This document shows, piece by piece, positions 34,974-44,041 of a stretch of 64,000 bases of DNA (within the stretch, counting starts at the first letter, position 1; each line of letters opens with the position of its first letter). The position numbers and the translations under genes are program-made. Source of the DNA: an uncultured Flavobacteriales bacterium (lineage in GTDB: Bacteria > Bacteroidota > Bacteroidia > Flavobacteriales_D > Crocinitomicaceae); contig CAJAVU010000107.1 of assembly GCA_903945495.1 (NCBI GenBank), forward strand, positions 62,001 to 126,000, read 5' to 3'. The notes below the pieces were generated by a model. That model did not search any database. It had not been told where the DNA came from and saw only the letters and a list, made by a program, of their open reading frames with translations.

Positions 34974-34981
34974 TACATTTG
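34974..34981 (+). promoter_or_regulatory. -7 box of the 35025 T9SS gene
   Basis: Perfect TAcaTTTG, 43 bp upstream of the ATG at 35025; no TTG at standard distance. Confidence 0.55.
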
Positions 34982-35024
34982 GAATAAACACCAACCAAAT
35001 TAAACTAAACATCAATTAACTATC

Positions 35025-36011
35025 ATGAATAAACTAAACCTACCATTATTGAGCTTTTTCTATTTATTTTTCGCAAGTATTTACGCTCAACCAACATTGA
35101 ACAACTCTGTTTTCCCGATCATTGGAGATGTTAGCGAGTATGGTTATTTGTCAAGTGGACAAAACATCTTACCAGGAAATTCTGGAGAAAATATAACTTG
35201 GGACTTTTCAAATTTGGTTCTTGATTTGTCGACAACCACTATTTCATATTTAGAACCATCGACTACTCCTTATTTTAATTCATTTCCTGAAGCCAATATG
35301 GCTATTTTTTACTCAAATAATCAAATTGAATATACAAAAAAAACAGCTGATTCAATGATTCATCAAGGTCAATATATCACGGGTATTGACTATCAATTAT
35401 ACAGTAATACACGCTTAGATTTAAAAGTGCCATTAAATTTAGGAGAATCTTTTACAGATGATTTTGCAACCAATTTCACAAATCCAAGTGGTGATTATAT
35501 CGTGAGGACAGGCACAATTGAAAGTACTTTTGACGGATATGGAACATTAATCTTACCAGAGCAAACCATACCGAATTGTATAAGAATTAAAACAACAAAA
35601 TACTCACATGACATAGTAGGATCTTCAACTGTCGATTATTACGATACATTGTATCATTGGTATTCGCCTAACATTAGAAATTATCTGCTCCATTATAATT
35701 CTTTTACTGTTTCTGGAACACATTATTCGTTTGGTTATTTAAGAGGCAATTTTCATTTAAATTTGGACGAAATTAACGACCAAAACTTCGAAATAACTAT
35801 TTCCCCGAATCCTTCAACCGAGTTAATTACGATTTCTATATTTAACGTGGAAGATTCTAAAAAAACATGTTACATTTTTGATGCAAGTGGAAGAGTAATG
35901 AAGGAACTCACCTTAACTGAAAGCAATTCAATTGTTGATATTTCTGAATTAAAGGCAGGAATCTATTTTGTGAGGATCGGAAATTCGGAACAAAAATTTG
36001 TGAAGGAATAA
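35025..36011 (+). CDS. T9SS-secreted protein of unknown function
   Basis: A 328-residue protein with signal peptide (1-21, ending SIYAQ), a beta-rich unknown body and a type A T9SS sorting domain at the C-terminus (about 252-328: ISPNPSTELITISIF, YIFDASGRVMKELTL, LKAGIYFVRIGNSEQKFVKE). It would be exported through the type IX system and anchored to or released from the surface. No catalytic motif was found. Confidence 0.82.
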   Translation: MNKLNLPLLSFFYLFFASIYAQPTLNNSVFPIIGDVSEYGYLSSGQNILPGNSGENITWDFSNLVLDLSTTTISYLEPSTTPYFNSFPEANMAIFYSNNQIEYTKKTADSMIHQGQYITGIDYQLYSNTRLDLKVPLNLGESFTDDFATNFTNPSGDYIVRTGTIESTFDGYGTLILPEQTIPNCIRIKTTKYSHDIVGSSTVDYYDTLYHWYSPNIRNYLLHYNSFTVSGTHYSFGYLRGNFHLNLDEINDQNFEITISPNPSTELITISIFNVEDSKKTCYIFDASGRVMKELTLTESNSIVDISELKAGIYFVRIGNSEQKFVKE

Positions 36012-36191
36012 GCATTTATACCATAGTAGAAATACGAAACCAATGCATTCCCAAACCTTAAATTAGACCTTTCGCCAAGTCTCAAACCATTCATCAAAAA
36101 CAAACCAACCCTTCCACGTGTTTAATCGTTTGAAGTGAAAATCAAATTTCACAGAAACAAAATAAAATTCATCTTTTTAAGTTAATGCGTC

Positions 36192-36713
36192 ATGAAAGAA
36201 AAACGAAACGTGCTGTTCATTTTATGCTTGTGCTTCACAAGTGCTTTGACAATTTCTTCATGTACCAAAGAAAAAACCGATGATGGTACAGATCAAGAAC
36301 TCTATGAAATGGCCAAAACAACGGATGGATTTGTTTGGTTTAAGGAAAGTGATGATTTACTGGATAAAAGTTCAGGAAGTGGTCATCCACAAGCGTTTCT
36401 TCGCACACGTTATAATGCCGTGGCCGCAACAAAACTCGACTCGGATGGTAAAATTGTTCCAGGTGCCGTTTTCCCAGAAGGTTCATTGATTGTCAAAGAA
36501 TTATATGCGAACGCAACAACACTTGAACGGTATGCCATTTTATACAAACAATCTCAAAATATCAACGCCGATGCCAACGGCTGGGTTTGGGGTTATATTG
36601 ATGCAAACGGAACAGTTGCGGTGCCAGCATCCAGCAAAGGAAATTCTTGTATAAGTTGCCATTCGCAAGGAGGAAATATTGATTATATGTTGATGAACAA
36701 GTATTTTCCTTGA
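36192..36713 (+). CDS. Cytochrome P460-like heme lipoprotein
   Basis: A 173-residue lipoprotein (lipobox ISSC, Cys24) with a cytochrome P460-like domain (FVWFKESDDLL, GAVFPEGSLIVKELY, YAILYKQSQNINADANGWVW) and a C-terminal heme-binding motif CISCH (153-157). P460 proteins include hydroxylamine/NO-detoxifying enzymes, but most Bacteroidota members have no proven reaction. It precedes a membrane protein gene by 21 bp. The heme needs periplasmic cytochrome-c maturation. Confidence 0.85.
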   Translation: MKEKRNVLFILCLCFTSALTISSCTKEKTDDGTDQELYEMAKTTDGFVWFKESDDLLDKSSGSGHPQAFLRTRYNAVAATKLDSDGKIVPGAVFPEGSLIVKELYANATTLERYAILYKQSQNINADANGWVWGYIDANGTVAVPASSKGNSCISCHSQGGNIDYMLMNKYFP

Positions 36714-36734
36714 TGATAAGACGTTACCAAAAAA

Positions 36735-37364
36735 ATGATTGATAAACAGCCCACAAAAAAAGTCAGCGAACGAAAAAAAACAATTCGAAATGGATTCTGG
36801 ATTGCCTTGCTAGCCGTTTGGAGTTTCTTGGCTGGAGCCTATTTTCATTTGGGCTGGGTTCGCGATCGATCGTTTAATTTCCAAGCAGGATTTATTCTGG
36901 GAGGAATTGCCATGTGGCTCGTGTTCGGTGGAATTGGCATTTTGGTTTACCGTCTTTCAAAAAGAGATGGATTTACTGACCCTTCTAAATTCGCCTTAGG
37001 AATAATCAGTTTTTTAACCCTCTTTTTTCTTGCGATAGCAGGTGTGAAGTATTCGGATGTCCAAAAAGACAAATTTGTCGAAGAACTAGAACCCTATTTC
37101 GTTGAATACTACACGGACAAAGCCGTTAAAAACGGAAGTAAAATCGAACAACTGGATCTTGAACTTCACGACCTGTATTTTATGCTTTCGTATGATCTTC
37201 GAAAACAAAAAGACCTGCCAAAATTGATGCAACTTACATCAAGTAAAGCTATTTTTCATGACCATCAGTTGATTTCGGATATGTGCGTTAAACAATTGAA
37301 AGCCGAGGCGAGATTGGGCTATCCGCCACCGAAAGGTTTGTTAGAACTCTTTGAACACGATTAA
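36735..37364 (+). CDS. Unknown integral membrane protein
   Basis: A 209-residue protein with three membrane helices (about 20-42, 51-73 and 85-104) and a cytoplasmic or periplasmic helical tail containing FVEELEPYFVEYYTDKAVKN. I do not recognise a family. It starts 21 bp after the P460-like cytochrome gene, which suggests a shared transcript, although neither protein indicates a function for the other. Confidence 0.65.
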   Translation: MIDKQPTKKVSERKKTIRNGFWIALLAVWSFLAGAYFHLGWVRDRSFNFQAGFILGGIAMWLVFGGIGILVYRLSKRDGFTDPSKFALGIISFLTLFFLAIAGVKYSDVQKDKFVEELEPYFVEYYTDKAVKNGSKIEQLDLELHDLYFMLSYDLRKQKDLPKLMQLTSSKAIFHDHQLISDMCVKQLKAEARLGYPPPKGLLELFEHD

Positions 37365-37416
37365 ATTCTAAAGGATTTATTTAGTTCCGAATACGAAAGT
37401 AGTTTCAAATTCGTTC

Positions 37417-37424
37417 TACCTTTG
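37417..37424 (+). promoter_or_regulatory. -7 box of outer-membrane protein gene
   Basis: Perfect TAccTTTG, 56 bp before the ATG at 37481; it lies upstream of the false in-frame start at 37439. Confidence 0.55.
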
Positions 37425-37480
37425 AAGACAACAAACTTTTGAAAACAAATAAGCACAAAATATCCTTAAAACAAAACCCA

Positions 37481-38197
37481 ATGAAACAACTAAGCCTCAC
37501 TACAATCCTATTCGTTTTCTTCGCTTTAAGCGGAAACGCACAAACCAAAAAATTCGCTTTTGGAATCAATCTTTACCCAAACTATTCTGCAGGAATTATT
37601 TCGAACGATGGAAATACGCCAGGATCTGTTGAAAACGGTTTCGATGCGATTGAAACGTGGAAGCCGTGTTTAAGTTCAAGCATTTTTGTAGAATACATCA
37701 TCAATGAAAAATCAATGCTCGGATTCGGAATGGGTTATCAAAACAATGGTGAAAAAACACAAAAAATTCAATTGATTTATGCTTACAATCCACAAACTGG
37801 ACAGCCAATTATCGATCCTTCTGCACCTTCAGAAGCTCAATTCATCCACAACCGACACAATCTTGAACTACCCATTTATTATAAACGCATGTTCGGAAAG
37901 CGCTTTTATTTGCAAGCAGGCGTCAGTGGTCTGATCAACTTATTCAATACAAGTACTTCTGTTTACACCTATTTGGATGATTCAAAAGAAAGAACGACGA
38001 GCACTGATAATTCAACCGATTTTCGAAGATTTAACATTGCTGCAAATCTTGGTTGCGGATGGAACTATTTAACCCGTGACAAATTCACGCTCTTCGTTCA
38101 ACCATCATTCCAATACGGTATTTTAGGTGTTTCAAAAACGGCTTCACTTAACCGCAATTTCTTTTCAACAGGAATTTCAACGGGAATTAAATTCTAA
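37481..38197 (+). CDS. Outer-membrane beta-barrel protein
   Basis: The ATG at 37481 gives a proper signal peptide (MKQLSLTTILFVFFALSGNA, then Q), so the in-frame TTG 42 nt earlier is rejected. The 238-residue mature-type protein alternates polar and hydrophobic strands (GFGMGYQNNGEKTQ, LELPIYYKRMFGKRFYLQAG, NIAANLGCGWNYLTRDKFTL, TGISTGIKF) as in porin-like OmpW/PorT-type barrels of Bacteroidota. Function unknown. Confidence 0.82.
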   Translation: MKQLSLTTILFVFFALSGNAQTKKFAFGINLYPNYSAGIISNDGNTPGSVENGFDAIETWKPCLSSSIFVEYIINEKSMLGFGMGYQNNGEKTQKIQLIYAYNPQTGQPIIDPSAPSEAQFIHNRHNLELPIYYKRMFGKRFYLQAGVSGLINLFNTSTSVYTYLDDSKERTTSTDNSTDFRRFNIAANLGCGWNYLTRDKFTLFVQPSFQYGILGVSKTASLNRNFFSTGISTGIKF

Positions 38198-38254
38198 TTC
38201 CCGCCGAGCACCCCTTTATTGATTTTCTTGAAAGTCTAATTACTAATTCAACAC

Positions 38255-41245
38255 TTATTCAATGGCAATCTTTCTTTGGGTAAAATGAGGTTGATTCCAT
38301 TCATCCAAATAGTTGATGTATAAAAGATAGTTTCCTGGAGCAAAATGTGCAGTTTTTAGCTGAATTCCTCCTTCTTCGATTACGTTGTACTTTTCGTTCA
38401 CCATTTTACGACCTGTAATGTCTATCAGTTCGATCGACACATTTGACCAATCAGCAGAATTGCGAATTGTCATTATATCAGTAGATGGATTTGGATACGT
38501 TGAAATAGTTGATGCCCCAGATTCTAGTTCATCAATTCCAATTCCGCCGACAGAAATTTGCATTGTCTGAGAGTTAACAGTTCCATCACAAAAAGTGACG
38601 GTTAATGTGACTGTATAAACACCGTTCGCAGTATAAGCGTGCGTCGGGTTCTGAATTGTGGTAGTTACACCGTCTCCAAAATTCCACATCCAATAAATTG
38701 GGTTATCATAACTGGCGTCCGTAAAGAAAATGGTTTGATTCGACGAAGGACTTGGCGTATTGACACTGAAATTTACAATTGAATTGGCTGGTGTACCTGA
38801 AGGCGTTGAGGTATATGAAAGCTCAAAACCTGTTTCAGTCACAGAAAAATCTGATGTAAATTCAATATATGCTATTCCTGCTGTGGTGGTATATGGGAGT
38901 TGAAGATCAACACCAGTATACGTTACCAATACAGGAGCCGTTGCATCGGGACCATCGTAAATAATAAGATAATCATACCATGCTTCAATGCTCATTGCTT
39001 CCATTGTGAACGTAATATTTTCTGCATCACACAGCTGAATGAGCAAGGAGCAATTTTCTCCATCTTGGTATGAACCAGACGCTCCACCAGAATCGAAAAT
39101 ATAGCCCGCAGGTAAATACGTGATACCTTGAGTACACATACTCAAATTTGAAAAGCATTCAATTTGTTGAACAATCGTATCAACACCTGCACAATTATGC
39201 GCGATTAATTGCACAGAATACATTCCTGGATTCATGTACATTTTGTTAGGATTTTGAACATTCGCTGTCGTTCCATCGCCAAAATCCCATTCCCAACTTG
39301 TTGGATTGTGTGTTGTAAGATCAGTGAACTGGGATAGTTGACCAGCAGATACTCCTTGAACAGAAAAATTGGCAACTGGATCCAAAGGATTTATTTCAAT
39401 TGCGTTGACAATCGTTTCAGTGTCTACTCCAGGACAAAGAAGTGTATTAGAGACAACCAATGTCACCGTATAACTTCCGTTCGCAGCATAAACATGTGTT
39501 GGGTTTTGTAACGTTGACGTGTTTCCATCTCCAAAGTTCCAAGAGTAATTTTCATAACCTGTATTGGCGCCAAAAGACGTTGTTAAAGGAGCGACGCACG
39601 CGAAATTTTCTGAGATTGTAAAATCAGCATTCACCTGGCCAGATACAGTGTTCGGTCCAACCCCAACAGCATACCAAGCATGTACAACGGCAAAATGCTG
39701 AGGAGAGCACAAACCGAATAAATCAATTGCGGCTTGTTCAGAACCTAAACGAGCATCCATAAACGTTGATGACGGCGTAAGATAAAATGCTAAGTTTCGA
39801 TAAGCGATTGCCATTGCGTCAGTCATCCCAATTGAAGCGACCGCATAATTATCTCCCAAATCATTTGTTCCTGTTCCTCCATTGCACAAAAGATAGTACC
39901 AGAAGTTTTGAATTCCACTGTCATAATGCACAATATCACCATTGTTAAAATACAAACCATTGTAACAATCTGCATTGAAAAACTCATTCGGATTTGCCAT
40001 ATTTCTGAAAGCCGATTCGCCCGGAGCATTTGGATGTAATAGTTGATCTCCGATATACCAAGTAGCAATTGCTGGAGCATTTAGAAATCGAATTGTCGCA
40101 CCAAAAATGTCACTAAACGATTCATTCAAAGCACCCGACTCATCAGAATAAATCAATCCAGCTGAATACTCAGTAACACCATGTGTTAATTCATGTGCCG
40201 TCACTTCCAACGAAACAACTGGAAAATGATCTGCGTCTCCATTTCCATAGTACATAGAATTTTCCGGACCACCAGACCAATACGCATTTAATCCAACATT
40301 CGCATCATTCACATAATTAATGATTATCCCAGCTGCGTTATCATAAGAATCACGGTTAAAATTGTTAAAATAAAAATCGTACGTTGCCTCTGCTCCAAAA
40401 TGAGCATCCATTGCAAATTCATCCAAATTTGCATTTACATTGTTCCAATTATTGTCAGCATCCACATACGGTTGCATTGACGCAGCATTCAGCGTTTGAA
40501 TTCCGCTTCCTCTTCCCGTTTCCGTGGTAACAAAATTGGATGACGATACTGCATTTGTCGTTACGGTTTGAACACCTGAAAATTGTGTATGACCTATACC
40601 GACTGCATCGGTTGAACACATTTTGTTTATTACTGACAATACTTTTCCAGAAAGGGCATCAATGTAAATCACTTTATTTACATGTGGCGATTTCGAAAAG
40701 ACCGCAAGTTTATACGCCAGATTTGGTTTGTTTTTGGACAGAAACACAACAATATCCGAACTAGTTGAGCTTAAATTTTCCTTTTTAAGTTGCACCAAGC
40801 TATCCTTTAGTGCTATCATCAAGGCATCGTCACTTGAAATCGTTGGCACGATGTTTAACTGAATAGTTGGTTCAAAATCACCATTTGCCGATTGAATAAA
40901 ACCGTTTTTTGAGTGATAAATAAAGACATTTCCTTCAACAGGTGTGTTTTTATACATTTGCTGATAACGCGAATGCACCATTCCCATTTGATCCGTCTCT
41001 GTTCGGATTAATTCCCACGAATTGTCTTGATTATCACCAAACAACAAATGTGATAATTCAAGCATTGAAGAATCATTGTAAGCGTTTGAACGAAGATTAA
41101 TCGACTCGATAGAATGGTTTTTTTCATTGAGCAGAATGCTTGTTGCGCCTGGTATTTTATGTTCGGCATCCTTCCCGTAGAATCGTTGAGCATTGGAAAA
41201 TTGTGTAATTAAAATTCCAAAAAGCAAGAATATCATTTTTCTCAT
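38255..41245 (-). CDS. T9SS-secreted M4 metallopeptidase with PKD and CUB domains
   Basis: A 996-residue secreted thermolysin-type protease. Order: signal peptide (1-20), FTP/PepSY propeptide (about 30-205), M4 catalytic domain (about 210-530) with zinc ligands H351, H355 and E375, catalytic E352 (HELTHGVTEY, GALNESFSDI) and active-site H440 (VHYDSGIQN), two PKD domains (about 540-620 and 622-695), a CUB-like domain (about 704-815), a third PKD (about 830-905) and a type A T9SS sorting domain (about 915-996). All catalytic residues are present. It likely degrades external protein. Confidence 0.92.
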   Translation of the reverse strand: MRKMIFLLFGILITQFSNAQRFYGKDAEHKIPGATSILLNEKNHSIESINLRSNAYNDSSMLELSHLLFGDNQDNSWELIRTETDQMGMVHSRYQQMYKNTPVEGNVFIYHSKNGFIQSANGDFEPTIQLNIVPTISSDDALMIALKDSLVQLKKENLSSTSSDIVVFLSKNKPNLAYKLAVFSKSPHVNKVIYIDALSGKVLSVINKMCSTDAVGIGHTQFSGVQTVTTNAVSSSNFVTTETGRGSGIQTLNAASMQPYVDADNNWNNVNANLDEFAMDAHFGAEATYDFYFNNFNRDSYDNAAGIIINYVNDANVGLNAYWSGGPENSMYYGNGDADHFPVVSLEVTAHELTHGVTEYSAGLIYSDESGALNESFSDIFGATIRFLNAPAIATWYIGDQLLHPNAPGESAFRNMANPNEFFNADCYNGLYFNNGDIVHYDSGIQNFWYYLLCNGGTGTNDLGDNYAVASIGMTDAMAIAYRNLAFYLTPSSTFMDARLGSEQAAIDLFGLCSPQHFAVVHAWYAVGVGPNTVSGQVNADFTISENFACVAPLTTSFGANTGYENYSWNFGDGNTSTLQNPTHVYAANGSYTVTLVVSNTLLCPGVDTETIVNAIEINPLDPVANFSVQGVSAGQLSQFTDLTTHNPTSWEWDFGDGTTANVQNPNKMYMNPGMYSVQLIAHNCAGVDTIVQQIECFSNLSMCTQGITYLPAGYIFDSGGASGSYQDGENCSLLIQLCDAENITFTMEAMSIEAWYDYLIIYDGPDATAPVLVTYTGVDLQLPYTTTAGIAYIEFTSDFSVTETGFELSYTSTPSGTPANSIVNFSVNTPSPSSNQTIFFTDASYDNPIYWMWNFGDGVTTTIQNPTHAYTANGVYTVTLTVTFCDGTVNSQTMQISVGGIGIDELESGASTISTYPNPSTDIMTIRNSADWSNVSIELIDITGRKMVNEKYNVIEEGGIQLKTAHFAPGNYLLYINYLDEWNQPHFTQRKIAIE

Positions 41246-41436
41246 ATGACACGTGGTTTAATTGTTTTGAGATAAATCAAATTAAAGAAATTTTAAGACA
41301 TGAGCGCTTAAAAAATATTTAAAATGTAGCAATTAATTTTTTAAAGGTAATTTAGGTCAAGTAATCGCTTTGTAATGCATCCAAGCAAGGCGAAGAGAGC
41401 TCCCAGCAGTTAAAATGAAATTTGTACTTTTATCCG

Positions 41437-41736
41437 ATGCTCGGCAAAATCCCATACGAATTCTCAGCTCAAACATGGCAACATGCTGCTCCTGGCGGTT
41501 GGTATTTTGTGACCTTGCCTGTTGACGTTTCTACAGAAATTCGTGCGCATTTTAAATGGCAAGAAGAAGGTTGGGGACGCTTAAAAGTGCTGGCGAAAAT
41601 TGGTTCAAGCGAATGGGAAACAGCCATTTGGTTCGACACGAAACGCTCCAGTTATTTACTTCCATTGAAAGCGGTCATTCGCAAAAAAGAAGGAATTGAA
41701 GTAAATCAAACGATTCAGATTACGCTTTTGGTTTAA
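41437..41736 (+). CDS. DUF1905 domain protein
   Basis: A small soluble protein; from the ATG at 41437 it has 99 residues (MLGKIPYEF...). The body is the DUF1905 fold: WYFVTLPVDVSTEIRAHFKW, WGRLKVLAKIGSSEWETAIW, YLLPLKAVIRKKEGIEVNQT. DUF1905 domains usually stand alone or fused to YdeI/OmdA-type segments. The reaction is unknown. An upstream in-frame TTG at 41422 would add five residues and is unlikely. The next gene follows after 13 bp. Confidence 0.82.
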   Translation: MLGKIPYEFSAQTWQHAAPGGWYFVTLPVDVSTEIRAHFKWQEEGWGRLKVLAKIGSSEWETAIWFDTKRSSYLLPLKAVIRKKEGIEVNQTIQITLLV

Positions 41737-41749
41737 CTTTGAAGCTCGT

Positions 41750-42616
41750 ATGAAAGTTACAAAACTCAGTCTAAACGAATCATTACCGCTCACGTGCTCT
41801 CGCAAAGGAACGTGTTGCCATGGAAATCAAGTATTGTTGAATCCATGGGAATTGGCACGTTTGGCACATGAAAAGAACATGTCAGCAGCTGAATTTCGTG
41901 CAGCGTTTTGTATTCAAGGAGGCAGTGTTTTGCATTTCAATGGAGAAAAAGATCAACGTGGAAAAGCAGCCTGTGGTTTGTACACTGAGAATTTTGGTTG
42001 CAGCGTTCATACTGCAAGACCGCTTGCTTGTCGTTTATTTCCTTTGGGCCGACAAGTGCAACATGAAAAAGCGGAATACATTTTCCAAGGAACTACTTTT
42101 CCTTGTTTGAATGGCTGTTCAGAAGTGCTTGATTTACCAAAAATCACCGTTGCAGATTATTTAGAAGGACAAGTAACCGCCGATTTTGAATTGGCGCAAG
42201 ATGCCTATTTGGAAATCATGCAGAACTTGGCAGATATCGCTTTCACCTTACTATTGGAAACAGGTTTGTCTGAATCAGGCGACAAAGCAACCTTAACACA
42301 ATGGCGCAAAAGTGGATTGCTAAATGGCGAGCAACTTGCACAATTACTACCAACTGAATGGCAAGAAGCATTGATTGTACCAAGCATTTCAGTCGAGAAA
42401 ACAGATGTTCAATCCTTTATCGAGGCGCACAATGAGCGATTGCAAGAACAAGCGCAACTTCACGTCAATGGTTTGTCGAGCATGAACGATTTCCATGAAG
42501 CTGCTGTTCTAATGATGCGTATGGCCTTGTTTTTGGCCCGTTCGTTGGGAGCCGATTCAAGCTCATTGTCAGAAATGTGGATTGATGTTGCGAAGGAAAA
42601 CGGCGCTCGTGAGTAA
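41750..42616 (+). CDS. YkgJ-family cysteine-cluster protein
   Basis: A 288-residue cytoplasmic protein with the YkgJ metal site: CSRKGTCCHGNQVLLNPWEL near the N-terminus (cysteines at about 17, 23 and 24), CGLYTENFGCSVHTARPLACRLFPLG, and FPCLNGC. The cluster is thought to bind iron-sulfur or zinc. The C-terminal half is helical and specific to this group. It is the second gene of a pair with the DUF1905 gene. Confidence 0.85.
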   Translation: MKVTKLSLNESLPLTCSRKGTCCHGNQVLLNPWELARLAHEKNMSAAEFRAAFCIQGGSVLHFNGEKDQRGKAACGLYTENFGCSVHTARPLACRLFPLGRQVQHEKAEYIFQGTTFPCLNGCSEVLDLPKITVADYLEGQVTADFELAQDAYLEIMQNLADIAFTLLLETGLSESGDKATLTQWRKSGLLNGEQLAQLLPTEWQEALIVPSISVEKTDVQSFIEAHNERLQEQAQLHVNGLSSMNDFHEAAVLMMRMALFLARSLGADSSSLSEMWIDVAKENGARE

Positions 42617-42620
42617 GTGT

Positions 42621-42893
42621 TTAAATCGCTGAATCTTTAATCAATGGTAAAATTTCCAAGGATTTTTTCAACTGATACAATGGTAGCGTTTCCATCTTTG
42701 TTGCAACTTGGTTTTCATCAAGGTCTTTAAAAATCAATACAGCGCCATTTCTTGTTGGACGCAAATACAATTGTTCTAAAAAGCCTTCTGCTTTCCAAGC
42801 CACAATAACTTCTCGTTCATGCTGGATGATTTCTTGGAAATTAGTCGGTAAATTTTCTGTGTCGATTGTCAAAATTGCTAAAACTCTGTTCAT
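42621..42893 (-). CDS. Muconolactone isomerase-like dimeric alpha/beta-barrel protein
   Basis: A 90-residue ferredoxin-fold protein (VLAILTIDTENL, REVIVAWKAEGFLEQLYLRP, GAVLIFKDLDENQVATKMET), like the muconolactone delta-isomerase/YCII-type family. In Bacteroidota such genes are commonly divergent from HxlR-type regulators, as here (128-bp shared control region). The substrate is unknown. Confidence 0.75.
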   Translation of the reverse strand: MNRVLAILTIDTENLPTNFQEIIQHEREVIVAWKAEGFLEQLYLRPTRNGAVLIFKDLDENQVATKMETLPLYQLKKSLEILPLIKDSAI

Positions 42894-42979
42894 GATTGTT
42901 TCTTTAAATAATTCGTAGTGCTTTTGGGATAAATCCTTATCCGTTTAAAACGAAATTACTAACTTGGACTACTTGTAAT

Positions 42980-42997
42980 CAATCGTAATTAAGATTG
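42980..42997. promoter_or_regulatory. Candidate HxlR operator palindrome
   Basis: CAATCGTAATTAAGATTG, 18 bp, palindromic except for one base pair, in the divergent gap 25 bp before the HxlR gene. Binding is inferred. Confidence 0.4.
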
Positions 42998-43021
42998 TGT
43001 ATAGACTAAAATAATAGACCA

Positions 43022-43396
43022 ATGGGAAATACGGCAGTTCGCAAGACAAAAGACTTTATTCCGGGAAATTGTCCCGTATCTTTCACAATGAATATGTTTG
43101 GTGGAAAATGGAAACCAAGCATTATTCACATGATTCGCACAGATCGCAATCGTTACAGTTTAATGTTGAAAGACATGCATGAAATCAGCAAGCAAACCTT
43201 GACGAATCAATTACGTGAGTTGGAAATGGATGGAATAATTGAACGTACTATTTTTGCAGAAATTCCGCCACGTGTTGAATATTCGATTACACCTTATGGT
43301 GAAACATTGCTTCCAATCATTGACAGTATGTCGCGTTGGGCAAAAGAACACATGCCAGTGCAATTGCGCAAAGTTGAAGGAACCTGTGTGAAATAA
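43022..43396 (+). CDS. HxlR-family transcriptional regulator
   Basis: A 124-residue winged-helix regulator. The N-terminus has the family CPVSFTMNMFGGKWKPSIIH block with the sensing cysteine, then the winged helix (QTLTNQLRELEMDGIIERTI, PRVEYSITPYGETLLPIID). HxlR proteins usually respond to reactive or electrophilic compounds and control a divergent neighbour, here the isomerase-like gene. Two small genes follow in the same direction (14 and 30 bp), probably part of the same response. Confidence 0.9.
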   Translation: MGNTAVRKTKDFIPGNCPVSFTMNMFGGKWKPSIIHMIRTDRNRYSLMLKDMHEISKQTLTNQLRELEMDGIIERTIFAEIPPRVEYSITPYGETLLPIIDSMSRWAKEHMPVQLRKVEGTCVK

Positions 43397-43410
43397 TATT
43401 AGTTGATTTT

Positions 43411-43683
43411 ATGGCAATTTTCTACCTCATTCTGATTCTCATTACTGCAATCATAAGTATTTATTTCGCATTCAAGAGCCATGAATTTCGTAAGTTTTTA
43501 GCTGGTGCTTTTTTCGTGAGTGGCGGCATTCAACTTTACTTGGCCTATATGCATGTTTCAATTCCAGTTGCTGGAACTACTATTTTACAAGAAGCATCAC
43601 TTGGTTATACACGCGGGATTATGCACTTAGTTTTAAGTTTGGTTTGCATCTATTTTGGATTTATCCGCAAGAAAAAACACTAA
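43411..43683 (+). CDS. Small membrane protein
   Basis: A 90-residue protein with three hydrophobic helices (about 2-19, 28-47 and 66-83) and a basic tail (IRKKKH). The AFFVSGGIQLYLAYMHVSIP stretch is found in small membrane proteins that neighbour HxlR regulators; the function is not known. It starts 14 bp after the regulator gene. Confidence 0.65.
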   Translation: MAIFYLILILITAIISIYFAFKSHEFRKFLAGAFFVSGGIQLYLAYMHVSIPVAGTTILQEASLGYTRGIMHLVLSLVCIYFGFIRKKKH

Positions 43684-43713
43684 ACAAATTCTTGCAATCA
43701 TTGTTCTTTAAAT

Positions 43714-44037
43714 ATGATTGTATCCATCACCAAATTAGAATTAAAATCCTACGCCAAAATAGTTGCCTTTTTCGGGTTTAACCAGAAAATCATTAAGGAG
43801 TTACAAGGCTCCAACTGCAAAGCATTCAAAGTTTCGCCCAATTGGAGTTTTAGAACGTGGTACACAATGACCTTGTGGGAATCGGAAGCAGATTTACTTG
43901 CATTCTACCGCGGTGGAACCCACGCAGAAGCAATGCGACAAGCGGCAAATTTCTCAACGAACCTGAAAGCTTTTCGCACGGAAGGGAAACACTTGATTTC
44001 ATGGAACGAGGCAAAACAACTATTGAAACAACAGTAA
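43714..44037 (+). CDS. Monooxygenase-like dimeric alpha/beta-barrel protein
   Basis: A 107-residue protein of the DUF3291/antibiotic-biosynthesis-monooxygenase-like fold (MIVSITKLELKSYAKIVAFF, FRTWYTMTLWESEADLLAFY, GTHAEAMRQAANF). Enzymes or heme-binding members of this fold are small dimers. It may belong to the HxlR group upstream; the next gene on the other strand ends 4 bp away. Confidence 0.72.
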   Translation: MIVSITKLELKSYAKIVAFFGFNQKIIKELQGSNCKAFKVSPNWSFRTWYTMTLWESEADLLAFYRGGTHAEAMRQAANFSTNLKAFRTEGKHLISWNEAKQLLKQQ

Positions 44038-44041
44038 GCGA

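Noticed and set aside
41246-41436. Possible gene in the gap between the M4 protease and DUF1905 genes
   Set aside because: No ORF with coding character; the AT-rich text most likely holds two divergent promoters, which I could not place with confidence.
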